Source of the DNA: Desulfosporosinus acidiphilus SJ4
Lineage (GTDB): Bacteria; Bacillota; Desulfitobacteriia; Desulfitobacteriales; Desulfitobacteriaceae
Direction of reading: 5' to 3'
Length of the DNA stretch: 64,000 nt
Assembly (NCBI RefSeq): GCF_000255115.2
Contig: NC_018068.1
Coordinates: 744,001-808,000, forward strand
Shown: in pieces, positions 1 to 8,586 of the stretch
Position numbering within the stretch: position 1 is the stretch's first letter
Layout of the letters: every line of letters starts with the position of its first letter
Notes under the pieces: model-generated
The model's input: only the letters and a program-made list of their open reading frames with translations
What the model was told of the DNA's origin: nothing
Database searches by the model: none
Program-made: the position numbers and the translations under genes

Positions 1-1
1 T

Positions 2-2203
2 TTAAAAGATGATCTGATGTTAGGCTGCGCTGTCGTTGTGAAACAAGACATCAGTGAACGCCTAACAATTCAAAATGAGCTGCTGCGGCAGGAAGAACTA
101 TATCGTGATATGTTTGAAAACATGAGCAGTGCGGTGGTGATTTTTGAACCTATTAACAATGGAGAAAATTTTATCTGCACGGCTCTTAATCAGACGGCGG
201 AGCGAGTTGAAAATATTCCCAGGCAGCAAGGGATTGGGGCATTGATCACTGAACTATTTCCAATGATCAAAGAATTAGGTGTCTGGGACCTTGTGCTTGA
301 AGTATATCGCACTGGAGAGAAGAGACATTTCCCGGCCGTTTATTATAATAATCCGCGCTGTTCAGGATGGAGCGAAGGGGTCATCTATAAACTCGCCACT
401 GGGAACATTGTCTTCTTGTATGATGATGTAACTCACCGTAAACTTAACGAAAAAGCTCTTTGGCAAGAAAAAGAACGTGCTGAAGTGACCCTGGCCTCGA
501 TCGGAGATGGTGTAATTACCACGGATGTTCTTGGGAATATAACCTACCTTAACCCTGTTGCTGAAACGATAACGGGCTGGAACGGTCAGGAGGCTGTCGG
601 TCTGAGGATTGAGCAGGTATTTGATATTTGCAGTGAAAGTGCGGAGACAGCATTAGTTCAGCCGGTTCGTCAATGCCTGCGGGAACATAAAGTCATCACT
701 GTGACAAATCCGGCCATGATTAGGCAGCGACATAGCCAACAGTACTTTCATATTGAAGTTTCTGTAGCTCCTATGCGCGACCGGGAAGAAACGGTGGTTG
801 GGGCAGTTTTAGTTTTTCGCGATGTGACCGAAAAACGAACGTTGCTTTATCGCTTAACCCATCAGGCTAATCATGACTCATTAACAGATTTGCCCAATCG
901 CTTATTGTTTAAAGACCGCTTACAATTGGCTATTTTGCAGGCCTGCCGTCGTCAAGAAAAGATTGCCGTCTTTTTCGTTAACATGGACGATTTTAAACTT
1001 ATCAATGACACCTATGGACATGAGGTAGGTGATACTATACTTTGCCAGATAGCCGAACGACTGCAAAAAGCTTTGAGGCCTGATGATACGGTCGCCAGAC
1101 AAGGGGGTGATGAATTTCTTATTTTATTGCCGGAACTGTCTTCTGAGCAGCAAGCTGCTCAAATCGCGCGAAAACTGCTAAAGGCCCTGAATTCCCCCTT
1201 TCAGATTGGTGATCAAGAAACTTATATATCGGCCAGTTTGGGTATTGCCCTCTATCCTGTGGATGGCGAAGAACCGGAGGTTCTGATTCAACATGCTGAT
1301 GTGGCTATGTATCAGGTTAAAGCTGAAGGACGCAACCATTATCACTTCTATACGGAAGCGCTTAATGAGCGTCTGTCGGAACGGTTGAAACTGCAAAATG
1401 AAATGCGTCGTGCTTTGAAAAATAATGAATTCTTTCTTGAATATCAACCTCAATATTGTCTGAAGAATGGACGGATTTGTGGCATAGAAGCGTTAGTACG
1501 CTGGCGGCACCAGGAAAGAGGAATTCTTTATCCGGGGAAATTTATTCCCTTGGCTGAAGAAAATGGCCTTATCTTGCCCTTAGGAGAATGGGTTCTACGC
1601 TCAGCCTGTACTCAGAATAAACTTTGGCAGGATTTGGGTTACCCCCCCGTGAGCATTGCAGTAAATCTATCGCCACGTCAATTTCGTCAGAAGGATCTCA
1701 TTGGAAAAATTACCCGGATCTTAGATGATACAGGGCTGGAACCGCATTGGCTGGAATTGGAGATTACCGAGAGTTTGAGTATGGAAGACGTAGAATTAAG
1801 TTCGGAGATTCTTCGAAAAATGAAATCTATGGGAATCCGTCTTTCCATTGACGATTTTGGGACTGGATTTTCATCACTGAGTTATCTTAGCCGGTTTTCT
1901 CTGGATACATTAAAAATTGACCGCTCTTTTATTTCCTCTTTGAGTGAATATGCAGACAAACAAGCTATTGTTCTAACGATCATCCAGTTAGCTAAGAATT
2001 TAGGCCTCAAGGTTATCGCTGAAGGAGTAGAAAGTCCTGACCAGTTAGATTTCCTTAGCAAAAAGGACTGTGATGTGGTACAAGGTTTTCTGCTTGCCAA
2101 ACCTATTCCTGTGGGAGATATTAGACCATATTTTGCCTTTGAATTGAAGGACTTAATATTGAAGGATTTCATGAAGCCCGCAGCCATCAAAACCGCTAAA
2201 TAA
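2..2203 (+). CDS. PAS-GGDEF-EAL c-di-GMP signalling protein (5' truncated by window)
   Basis: The reading frame is open to the first base, so the true start lies upstream. Counting from the ATG at 17, the order is the tail of one PAS domain (ending in a KQDISER-type motif), a PAS at about 25-130, a PAS at about 150-265, GGDEF at 275-435 and EAL at 445-700. GGDEF is intact (363-367) and is preceded at the usual distance by RPDD, matching the RxxD inhibitory site. EAL at 491-493 is intact, and DDFGTG, the K of LKIDRSF, AEGVES and QGFLLAKP are all present. Both cyclase and phosphodiesterase activity are therefore possible; tandem proteins of this family often keep only one, and sequence alone cannot say which. 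A perfect 15-bp hairpin follows the stop. Confidence 0.93.
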   Translation, partial: LKDDLMLGCAVVVKQDISERLTIQNELLRQEELYRDMFENMSSAVVIFEPINNGENFICTALNQTAERVENIPRQQGIGALITELFPMIKELGVWDLVLEVYRTGEKRHFPAVYYNNPRCSGWSEGVIYKLATGNIVFLYDDVTHRKLNEKALWQEKERAEVTLASIGDGVITTDVLGNITYLNPVAETITGWNGQEAVGLRIEQVFDICSESAETALVQPVRQCLREHKVITVTNPAMIRQRHSQQYFHIEVSVAPMRDREETVVGAVLVFRDVTEKRTLLYRLTHQANHDSLTDLPNRLLFKDRLQLAILQACRRQEKIAVFFVNMDDFKLINDTYGHEVGDTILCQIAERLQKALRPDDTVARQGGDEFLILLPELSSEQQAAQIARKLLKALNSPFQIGDQETYISASLGIALYPVDGEEPEVLIQHADVAMYQVKAEGRNHYHFYTEALNERLSERLKLQNEMRRALKNNEFFLEYQPQYCLKNGRICGIEALVRWRHQERGILYPGKFIPLAEENGLILPLGEWVLRSACTQNKLWQDLGYPPVSIAVNLSPRQFRQKDLIGKITRILDDTGLEPHWLELEITESLSMEDVELSSEILRKMKSMGIRLSIDDFGTGFSSLSYLSRFSLDTLKIDRSFISSLSEYADKQAIVLTIIQLAKNLGLKVIAEGVESPDQLDFLSKKDCDVVQGFLLAKPIPVGDIRPYFAFELKDLILKDFMKPAAIKTAK

Positions 2204-2204
2204 T

Positions 2205-2242
2205 ATTAGAGGCAGTAACAACATATGGTTACTGCCTCTAAT
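2205..2242 (+). terminator. Perfect 15-bp hairpin after the GGDEF-EAL gene
   Basis: Arms at 2205-2219 and 2228-2242 are exact reverse complements around an 8-nt loop, starting two bases after the stop codon. The T-tract is weak, so this could be a terminator or an mRNA 3' stabilising stem. Confidence 0.7.
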
Positions 2243-2352
2243 TTATCCAATCGTGAGACTTCCACTTTTATTGGGATTAGGCCCTGTTTTCTGCTTCGAT
2301 GGGGGTCGAGTCCACCCTTCAGTACGATAGTATTTGTTATTGGCTGTTAAGG

Positions 2353-2874
2353 TTAAAGTGTTATTCCCGGGATAACAGCCGGTGTATATAGTCTTTGCGA
2401 AAGTTCATTGTCTATCATAAAGAGCCCGGCTCCGTCTTCCTTGATAAGCTTTAATCTATTGACGATACGCCCCATGTTTTCTTCTTCTTCCGATTGTTCT
2501 GTAATAAACCATTGCAAGAAAATTTCCGTAGTATGATCTTTAATCTCTCGTGCAATATCCATTAGGGAATAGATGGATTGGGTTATAAATTGTTCATGCT
2601 TTAAGGCAAGCTCAAAAACTTCTAAAGGGCTGGAAAAGTCATTTTGAGGTTCTTGAATTTCTGTTAAGGTGACTTTGCCGCCAATTTTGTTCAAATAATT
2701 AAAAAAGCCTAAAGCGTGATCACGTTCTTCCTGTACTTGGACCCGAAAGTAATTAGTAAAGCCATCAAGATTATGGGATGAAAAATATGCTTGCATGGCA
2801 AGATAGAAATAAGCAGAAAAGAGTTCTTTATTAAGTTGTTCGTTCAGCGCTTGAATCATTTTAGCATTTTGCAT
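2353..2874 (-). CDS. ftnA: Ferritin, bacterial non-heme type
   Basis: About 173 residues, the usual size for bacterial ferritin. These proteins form a 24-subunit shell that oxidises and stores Fe(II). The N-terminal helix reads NEQLNKELFSAYFYLAMQAY, and VQEERDHALGFFNYL supplies the E..H pair of the ferroxidase centre; EEENMGRIV lies in the last long helix. I chose the ATG at 2874 because the first in-frame ATG (2886) sits directly on the AAAGGA site. The gene is transcribed toward the GGDEF-EAL gene and is single. I saw no clear Fur or PerR box upstream. Confidence 0.93.
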   Translation of the reverse strand: MQNAKMIQALNEQLNKELFSAYFYLAMQAYFSSHNLDGFTNYFRVQVQEERDHALGFFNYLNKIGGKVTLTEIQEPQNDFSSPLEVFELALKHEQFITQSIYSLMDIAREIKDHTTEIFLQWFITEQSEEEENMGRIVNRLKLIKEDGAGLFMIDNELSQRLYTPAVIPGITL

Positions 2875-3055
2875 GTAGGGCCCCATCCTTTCTATGTTTA
2901 AATAACTTCATCCTTAGAGATTTTTTCTACACTCAATTAGGAATTCCTGCCTGTTAATATAATTCTTCTTAAAAAAGAAGGAGTTTAATAAATTACGAAG
3001 AATATTTTATATATAGTTTCAAGTACTTTAATTGAGTGATAAAGGAGGTAATCTT

Positions 3056-3484
3056 ATGTTTAATAAAATATTAGTACCCACAGATGCATCCGAATATTCT
3101 CGCCGTGCCTTTAAAACTGCTTTGGACATGGCAAGAACGTTTAATTCTGAAATTGAGCTGCTCTTCGTGACGTACGTTCCGGAAGCTTATTGGGGATATG
3201 CTATTGCGGCAAGTTTCATAGTTCCTCCCGAACAACTTGAAGAAGGAGGAGAGCTGGCCTTAGATACAACTCTTGAAGGCATGGATATTGAGGGCGTAAA
3301 AATCACCAGGAAAAAACTTGAGGGGCATCCCGCAACCGTCATTGCTTCTGAAGCAGAAAATGAGACGTTTGATTTAGTGGTCATGGGAAGTCATGGCTAT
3401 GGGCCTATCACTGGTTCTGTATTGGGGAGTGTAAGCCAAGGCGTCCTGCAACGAGTTAAGTGTCCCGTTCTTATTGTGAAGTAG
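3056..3484 (+). CDS. Universal stress protein, UspA family
   Basis: The start is fixed by AAAGGAGGT at 3041-3049, seven bases before ATG. The roughly 142-residue product is a single Usp domain opening with FNKILVPTDASEYSRRA. It carries the ATP-binding pattern G-2x-G-9x-GS near the C-terminus (GSHGYGPITGSVLGSVS), so it belongs to the nucleotide-binding branch. It probably acts as a cytosolic dimer in stress survival; no specific partner is evident. It is divergent from the ferritin gene, and the AT-rich 180-bp gap between them must hold both promoters. Confidence 0.92.
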   Translation: MFNKILVPTDASEYSRRAFKTALDMARTFNSEIELLFVTYVPEAYWGYAIAASFIVPPEQLEEGGELALDTTLEGMDIEGVKITRKKLEGHPATVIASEAENETFDLVVMGSHGYGPITGSVLGSVSQGVLQRVKCPVLIVK

Positions 3485-3486
3485 CA

Positions 3487-3601
3487 GTATTCCTTCTTTG
3501 GGTGTCTCGAAGTTCTTCAGATAATCCTTTCGAAATCGAGCAATGGTATTATGGTCAAAAGAGGGCTCGTTGTTTGCGAACTGTTCTAGTTCGTTTTGCA
3601 A
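3487..3601 (-). pseudogene. Fragment of an IS1182-like transposase N-terminus
   Basis: The minus-strand peptide includes LEQFANNEPSFDHNTIARFR followed by KDYL. This matches my recollection of the N-terminal region of IS1182/IS4-type transposases, where a P-DHNTIARFRK segment precedes the catalytic core. Only about 38 codons are recognisable; the frame then runs into the antisense of the usp gene, and nothing upstream continues it. It is a remnant of an insertion whose ends I cannot find. Confidence 0.6.
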
Positions 3602-3626
3602 CGGCCCTTACAAATTTGCTTATAGT

Positions 3627-4148
3627 TTAGAAAGGAAATCCTAGGCGCCGAATGAGCGCAAACCCGGCTCTTTTGGCAAGGGGTATAAACAGTTTGTTCA
3701 CAATAGGACTACCCAGACGTTGGGCAAGCGGCAGCCCTACTTTTCTGACTAAAGGCGGTCCGAACTGTTGCGCGAGAGGTAATCCGATTTTTCGCGCCAG
3801 AGGAGGACCAAACTGTTTCATAAAAGAAGGACCGTATTGTTTCAGGAGAATTCCTGCTTGTTGTTGCCAAAGATCGGTTGTTTCTGAGGTGAAAGATGAA
3901 GATGAAGATGAAGATTCTTTTTCTTGATGAGAGTTTTTCTTTAAAACAGGAAAAGGTTTGACATTTTCTTGTGGGGCAGGTACTTCTTCCGCTTTAATGT
4001 CCAGCGGAATGAAGGTTTTGGAACTATTCCCCTGAACCGGGACGAGCCCTGGTCTTTGCTTAGAAATAAAATCATAGGATCGATCAGGAGAAGAGAACGT
4101 TGTCTGCTGAGTTGGGAAAAACCCCCGTTGCCCCGTTAATGGAGACAT
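3627..4148 (-). CDS. Hypothetical protein with nine tandem octapeptide repeats
   Basis: I do not recognise this family. The chosen start (4148) has AAAGGGGG eight bases upstream; an ATG at 4190 has no visible site. Of about 173 residues, the first hundred are Pro/Gln/Ser-rich and probably disordered, with a run of seven serines. The last 71 residues are nine consecutive 8-residue units (for example KQFGPPLA, RKIGLPLA, QQFGPPLV, RKVGLPLA) with consensus charged-K/R-hydrophobic-G-x-P-hydrophobic-hydrophobic. The final units degrade but keep the register. The repeat block is strongly cationic and amphipathic, suggesting a surface, coat or membrane-associated role, which is only a guess. It is a single gene. 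Confidence 0.75.
   Translation of the reverse strand: MSPLTGQRGFFPTQQTTFSSPDRSYDFISKQRPGLVPVQGNSSKTFIPLDIKAEEVPAPQENVKPFPVLKKNSHQEKESSSSSSSFTSETTDLWQQQAGILLKQYGPSFMKQFGPPLARKIGLPLAQQFGPPLVRKVGLPLAQRLGSPIVNKLFIPLAKRAGFALIRRLGFPF
3630..3842 (-). repeat. 24-bp coding tandem repeat (nine octapeptide units)
   Basis: The 3' end of the octapeptide-repeat gene consists of eight full 24-bp units and a final 21-bp unit. At protein level G at position 4 and P at position 6 are almost invariant. DNA similarity between units is only partial, so the array is old or under selection at the protein level. Confidence 0.8.
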
Positions 4149-4319
4149 GGGCAAAACCCCCTTTTGAATTACAGGATGGTTTTTGTTCATAATACACGAT
4201 ATGCATTAGATGGGAATTTGTTAAAATAATGGATAAATTATGTAAGTTATTGCATTATGTTGAATAATAGAAAGGAGCAAGCAGTTATCACAAAATGTGC
4301 AGCTGCTTGCTCTTATTTC

Positions 4320-4416
4320 ATACTATCGGAAAGTATAACCTTTGGTTATATACTGCAAGAAGAGCTAATTCGTGCGAAGACAGTGTCTTCGTCTTCTAGC
4401 ATAAGTGCAACTTAGC
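4320..4416. repeat. Dispersed hairpin-forming repeats between the octapeptide protein and ridA
   Basis: The stretch 4149-4480 has no gene. The segment at 4321-4360 contains AGTATAACC-TTT-GGTTATA and resembles segments at about 25696-25732 and 27737-27790. The adjacent segment at about 4361-4416 aligns with 55626-55680, sharing CGTGCGA(A/T)GACAGTG and TCTTCGT. Both are typical of short non-coding dispersed elements. Confidence 0.6.
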
Positions 4417-4480
4417 TGCCGCTTTCGCCAGAGGCTTAGCGACAGCTAAGTTTTCTTTATATCTTTAATGAAATGTAACG

Positions 4481-4861
4481 TTAGTCGGCAAGTGCAATTG
4501 CTTCAATTTCGATAATTGCATCTTTGGGCAGGCGGGCAACTTGCACAGCGGAACGAGCCGGAGGATCATTTGGGAAATACCCGGCATAAATGGCATTCAT
4601 AGCGGCAAAATCATTCATGTCTCTGAGAAAAACTACAGTTTTCACGATCTTCTCCATGGAAGCCCCAGAGGACTCTAGGATAGCTTTAACATTATCTAAC
4701 GATTGTCTGGTTGCCCCTTCAATATCTGTTGCTAATTCTCCGGTTTCTGGATTTATGGGGAGCTGGCCGGAGGTAAAAATCAGATTTCCTGCTTTAATCC
4801 CTTGTGCATAGGGGCCAATGGCTGCAGGGGCTTTTTGAGTATTAAGGGTTTGTTTGCTCAT
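4481..4861 (-). CDS. ridA: RidA family enamine/imine deaminase
   Basis: Hydrolyses reactive enamine/imine intermediates such as 2-aminoacrylate released by PLP enzymes; family members are cytosolic homotrimers. The roughly 126-residue product has the hallmark stretches AAIGPYAQ, NLIFTSGQLP, ARSAVQVARLPKDA (with the conserved Arg that binds the substrate carboxylate) and IEIEAIA. AAGGAG precedes two adjacent ATG codons (4864 and 4861); the second has the better spacing. It is a single gene, divergent from the MEMO/AMMECR1 gene. Confidence 0.95.
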   Translation of the reverse strand: MSKQTLNTQKAPAAIGPYAQGIKAGNLIFTSGQLPINPETGELATDIEGATRQSLDNVKAILESSGASMEKIVKTVVFLRDMNDFAAMNAIYAGYFPNDPPARSAVQVARLPKDAIIEIEAIALAD

Positions 4862-5029
4862 CATATCATCTCCTTGGAAAAATAATTCTAGTAAGAACAC
4901 TAGCTATAAGTATACTTGATTTTTGAAGAATTAACCAAGCAAATTGTATTTTAGTTCTTTGGTTTTGGATTTTGCAATAGGAACAGGGTAAAATAATCTC
5001 AATAGAATACTGTAGAAGGGAGTGCTGAC

Positions 5030-6292
5030 ATGAGTTTAGTTTACATAGCCTTTGTTCCGCATCCACCTATTGTTATTCCGGAAATCGGCGGTGAGGAAGT
5101 CCATAAATGTCAATCAACTCTGGAAGCGTATCGGGAAATAGCAAGGCGGCTGGCTGCTGCGGATATTGAGACGGTAGTTTTAGTCTCGCCTCATGCTCCC
5201 CTAACAAATGAAGGAATAACTCTATTTGCGGAGGCAAATGTACAAGGCAGTTTTGCTCAATTTGGGGCAGGGGGATTAAATTCTTCCTGGTCCAATGATC
5301 TATCAATCGTCAACGAATTACAACAACATCTTAAAAACATGATCCCAATCAAAGGAAAAATTGACCATGGAGCCTTGGTGCCGCTTTATTTTCTGCAAGA
5401 GGCAGGATGGAGAGGTAAGGTTGTACTGATGGGAATGCCTTTGAAACATCCTGATGAGTATGGCAGGCAGATAGGGCGGATCCTTGATCAATATCAGGGA
5501 AGAGTCGCTCTTATTGCCAGCGGAGATCTTTCCCATCGCTTAAAGAAAGAGGGACCTTATGGATTCGACCCCGCCGGGCCGGAATTTGACCAGGCAATTT
5601 TCAGGGGTTTGCAGCGTGACGTGAGAAAAATCAACGACATACCGGTTCGGCTTATCGAAAATGCAGGAGAGTGTGGTTATCGAAGCTTGCAGTTGGCATT
5701 AGCTGCTAAAGAAGGTGCTCCGCAAGTGCTGTCTTATGAGGGACCCTTTGGCGTTGGATATTTAGTGGCTGATTTGTATCATTCCTCTCCCCTGCCCCGT
5801 TGGGCCAGGCGTTGTCTTCAGGCCCATTTGAAGCATGAGGAACTTAAACTTGCAGATTTCCCGCAGGAACCTGAATTTTTTCAGCGCGGGGGATGCTTTG
5901 TGACTCTGAAGCAGAATGGGCAATTGCGCGGATGTATCGGAACTACAACACCGTGGCAAGAGAATCTAGCTTTAGAAATTAAGCATAATGCGGTTGCAGC
6001 AGGGACAGAAGATCCACGTTTTTGGCCGGTGGAGATTGAGGAATTGGAGAGTTTAACGATCACTGTGGATGTTTTAGGTGATCTGGAGAAAATATCCGAA
6101 CCGGAAGAATTGGACCCTTGGCGCTATGGTGTTGTTGTACGCAGAGGAGGGAAAAGCGGGCTCTTGCTTCCGCATTTGGAAGGTGTTGATACCGTCTCCG
6201 AGCAAATAAGCATCGCGAAACAAAAAGCCGGAATTTCGCCCCGGGAAGAGGCAGATCTCTGGCGCTTCGAGGTTGTGAGACATTATGAGTAA
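5030..6292 (+). CDS. MEMO (LigB-like dioxygenase fold) - AMMECR1 fusion, AmmeMemoRadiSam proteins B+A
   Basis: Residues 1-250 form the MEMO1/class III extradiol dioxygenase-like domain, with conserved metal-site-type histidines in VPHPP (11), SPHAP (55), DHGALVP (113) and SGDLSHRL (169). Residues about 255-420 are an AMMECR1 domain with the signature LRGCIG. In many genomes these are two genes, called AmmeMemoRadiSam system proteins B and A; here they are one 420-residue polypeptide. The biochemical function of the system is not established to my knowledge. The stop overlaps the next start (ATGAGTAA), so it is translationally coupled to the radical SAM gene. The start at 5030 follows a GAAGGG site. 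Confidence 0.93.
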   Translation: MSLVYIAFVPHPPIVIPEIGGEEVHKCQSTLEAYREIARRLAAADIETVVLVSPHAPLTNEGITLFAEANVQGSFAQFGAGGLNSSWSNDLSIVNELQQHLKNMIPIKGKIDHGALVPLYFLQEAGWRGKVVLMGMPLKHPDEYGRQIGRILDQYQGRVALIASGDLSHRLKKEGPYGFDPAGPEFDQAIFRGLQRDVRKINDIPVRLIENAGECGYRSLQLALAAKEGAPQVLSYEGPFGVGYLVADLYHSSPLPRWARRCLQAHLKHEELKLADFPQEPEFFQRGGCFVTLKQNGQLRGCIGTTTPWQENLALEIKHNAVAAGTEDPRFWPVEIEELESLTITVDVLGDLEKISEPEELDPWRYGVVVRRGGKSGLLLPHLEGVDTVSEQISIAKQKAGISPREEADLWRFEVVRHYE

Positions 6293-7241
6293 CCTAAGTC
6301 GGGAATCCTCCAGTGCTAGCTGCCTTCTGTGCCCTCAACATTGTCTTCTGCAGCCAGGGCAAGCTGGGCGATGCCATACTCGCGAAAACCGGGGAGGCGA
6401 GATCGTCTCTCTCACTTACGGCGAAGCTGCTGCCTGGAATCTTGACCCCATTGAGAAAAAACCGCTCTACCATTTTTATCCTGGGTCTTGGATCTTTTCC
6501 GTAGGAGGGTTTGGCTGTAATTTAAGCTGCTCATTTTGTCAAAATCACGAAATATCTCAGCAACGTCAATCAGGGCAAAGAGTGAGTTCTGCTGAGCTTG
6601 CTTTACGGGCCAAAAATTCCTTGGGGTTATGTTTTACTTATTCCGAGCCAAGCATGTGGTTTGAAATGATCAGAGATACGGCGCCCCTTATTCGCGCTCA
6701 AGGGGGAAAAGTGGTTTTGGTCAGTAATGGGATCATCTCCGGACGCTTCCTTGAAGAATTAATCCCTTGGCTCGATGCAGTTAATATTGATATTAAAGGT
6801 TTTTCTGAGGAATTTTACCGTCATTACTGCGGAGGCAAATTAAGCTGGGTCTTAGAAAACGTGGAGCGCTTAGCCGGGCGCGTTCATTTAGAAATTACGA
6901 CCCTAGTCATTCCTGGGGCCAATGATGATCCTGAGGAGATGGCCGGATTATCCCGCTGGCTTTATGACCTTAATACTCCCCTTGCCTGGCATCTAAGCCG
7001 ATACCACCCAGCTTACCGGCTCTCACTCCCTGCAACGGAACGAAAAACTTTAGACCAGCTTTTTAAGGTTGCCAAGGAATGGCTTCCTTATGTCTATCTC
7101 GGTAATGTCAGCGGTGGAAGCACAACCTTCTGCCCAAAATGCAGCGAACCTGTCATCCTCCGTGAACCAACCCTTGTCAACCGCTTAAAGGATGGTAATT
7201 GTCCAAAATGCGGCTTAAAGATTTTTGGCGAATTCAAGTGA
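6285..7241 (+). CDS. amrS: AmmeMemoRadiSam system radical SAM enzyme
   Basis: A 318-residue radical SAM protein of the AmmeMemoRadiSam type. The SAM-cluster motif is C78-NLS-C82-SF-C85, followed by the family-typical FTYSEPSMW and LVSNGIISG stretches. It is flanked by two further cysteine clusters: C13/C16/C20/C30 at the N-terminus (CLLCPQHC...GRC, which may bind an auxiliary cluster or zinc) and a C-terminal zinc-ribbon-like pair (FCPKC...NCPKC). It overlaps the MEMO-AMMECR1 gene by eight bases. The obligate pairing suggests it modifies, or acts with, the fused partner; the substrate is unknown. It converges on the ArsB/NhaD-like gene nine bases downstream. Confidence 0.93.
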   Translation: MSNLSRESSSASCLLCPQHCLLQPGQAGRCHTRENRGGEIVSLTYGEAAAWNLDPIEKKPLYHFYPGSWIFSVGGFGCNLSCSFCQNHEISQQRQSGQRVSSAELALRAKNSLGLCFTYSEPSMWFEMIRDTAPLIRAQGGKVVLVSNGIISGRFLEELIPWLDAVNIDIKGFSEEFYRHYCGGKLSWVLENVERLAGRVHLEITTLVIPGANDDPEEMAGLSRWLYDLNTPLAWHLSRYHPAYRLSLPATERKTLDQLFKVAKEWLPYVYLGNVSGGSTTFCPKCSEPVILREPTLVNRLKDGNCPKCGLKIFGEFK

Positions 7242-7250
7242 GACTTGAGT

Positions 7251-8525
7251 CTAGTAATAGCGGAGGACCAGGTATCCGGCGGAGATAATAATGCTGAGAA
7301 GCATCATAGGAAAACCTACTTTAAAAAATTGGATATAGCGGATTTTGAGGCCGTTCTTTACAGCAATTCCTGCCACGATGAGGTTAGCTGAGGCCCCTAC
7401 TAAGGTACCGTTTCCGCCGAGACAAGCTCCTAAGGCTAAGGCCCACCATAGAGGTTGAGTTTGAGCTGGGGTAAGATGACTAAGCTCAGCTAATTTTTGG
7501 ATTAGGGGGATCATGGTGGCCACATAGGGAATATTATCGAGAAATGAAGAAAGCAGTGCGGATATTATTAAAATTGAAAGGGTTGTTAAAAGGGGATTTC
7601 CCCCGGTTAAACTCATGCTCCCTTTTGCCAGATAGTCAAGGATTCCGGTTTCCACGAGTCCTCCCACAAGCACAAATAAGCCGGCGAAGAAAAAGAGGGT
7701 TGGCCATTCGACAGCCAGGAATATATCCTCCGGCTCTTCATGGGTCCAGAGCATTAACAGCATGGCTCCGCTTAGGGCAATGGTTGCAGTTTCTAAGTGA
7801 AGGAGGGAATGGAGGGAAAAAGCTAAAATCACAAGGCCCAAGATGACCAAACATTTTTTGAGCAAGGAAAAGTCTTTTATCTGTTCCCATTCGTTCTGCA
7901 TCATTAGTTTGTGTTTTAAATCCTCGCCGGTGGTTAGCTTGCGGCGATAAAACAAATATAAAACTGATAAAGTCGCCACAATAATGATAAGGATTATGGG
8001 AAGAAGATTTATAATAAAATCCAGGAAGCTGAGGCCTGTTTGCCCGGCGATCATAATGTTGGGCGGGTCCCCGATCAGAGTCGCTGTGCCTCCGATATTA
8101 CTCATCAGGATTTGGCAAAAGAGAAAAGGAATAGGATCAACTTCCAGTTCGTCAGCAATTGATAAAGTAATTGGGACAATTAACAAAACTGTTGTAACGT
8201 TATCTAAAAGAGCGGACAAGATACCCGTGAGAAGGGACAAGGAAATCAAAAGCATCGCAGGATTTCCTTTGACTTTTTTGCTGACCCAAACAGCCAGAAA
8301 GGAAAAGATACCTGATCTGCGGGTAAGATCAACGATGAGCATCATCCCGATTAATAACCCTAAAGTATTCCAATCAATATGTTTGACAGCTTTATCTTGT
8401 GTGAGCACCCCCAGAATAATCATCAATGAGGCACCGGAAATTGCAATAACTGCACGGGGAAACTTTTCGAGGATGATCAAAAAATAGCTAAGTAGAAATA
8501 TACTTGCTGCAATCCAAATGAGCAT
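7251..8525 (-). CDS. ArsB/NhaD superfamily ion transporter
   Basis: A roughly 424-residue membrane protein with 11-12 predicted hydrophobic segments. Two inverted-topology signature motifs are visible: LDNVTTVLLIVP followed by GGTATLIGDPPN in the first half, and LDNIPYVATMIP followed by GGNGTLVGASANL in the second. These are hallmarks of the ion transporter superfamily that includes ArsB, NhaD and P-protein-like permeases. The transported ion cannot be read from sequence; there are no ars genes nearby. The start at 8525 has GGAGG seven bases upstream. Its leader carries a candidate c-di-GMP riboswitch and a terminator. Confidence 0.88.
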   Translation of the reverse strand: MLIWIAASIFLLSYFLIILEKFPRAVIAISGASLMIILGVLTQDKAVKHIDWNTLGLLIGMMLIVDLTRRSGIFSFLAVWVSKKVKGNPAMLLISLSLLTGILSALLDNVTTVLLIVPITLSIADELEVDPIPFLFCQILMSNIGGTATLIGDPPNIMIAGQTGLSFLDFIINLLPIILIIIVATLSVLYLFYRRKLTTGEDLKHKLMMQNEWEQIKDFSLLKKCLVILGLVILAFSLHSLLHLETATIALSGAMLLMLWTHEEPEDIFLAVEWPTLFFFAGLFVLVGGLVETGILDYLAKGSMSLTGGNPLLTTLSILIISALLSSFLDNIPYVATMIPLIQKLAELSHLTPAQTQPLWWALALGACLGGNGTLVGASANLIVAGIAVKNGLKIRYIQFFKVGFPMMLLSIIISAGYLVLRYY

Positions 8526-8586
8526 CGACACGCCTCCAAGCTTCTCTAAATCATAATGTTCCCAAGATTCGCTTAGAAATATAAAA

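Noticed and set aside
7984-8487. A 167-codon plus-strand frame opposite the ArsB/NhaD-like gene
   Set aside because: Shadow of a strongly conserved membrane protein; composition is untypical and no start site is present.
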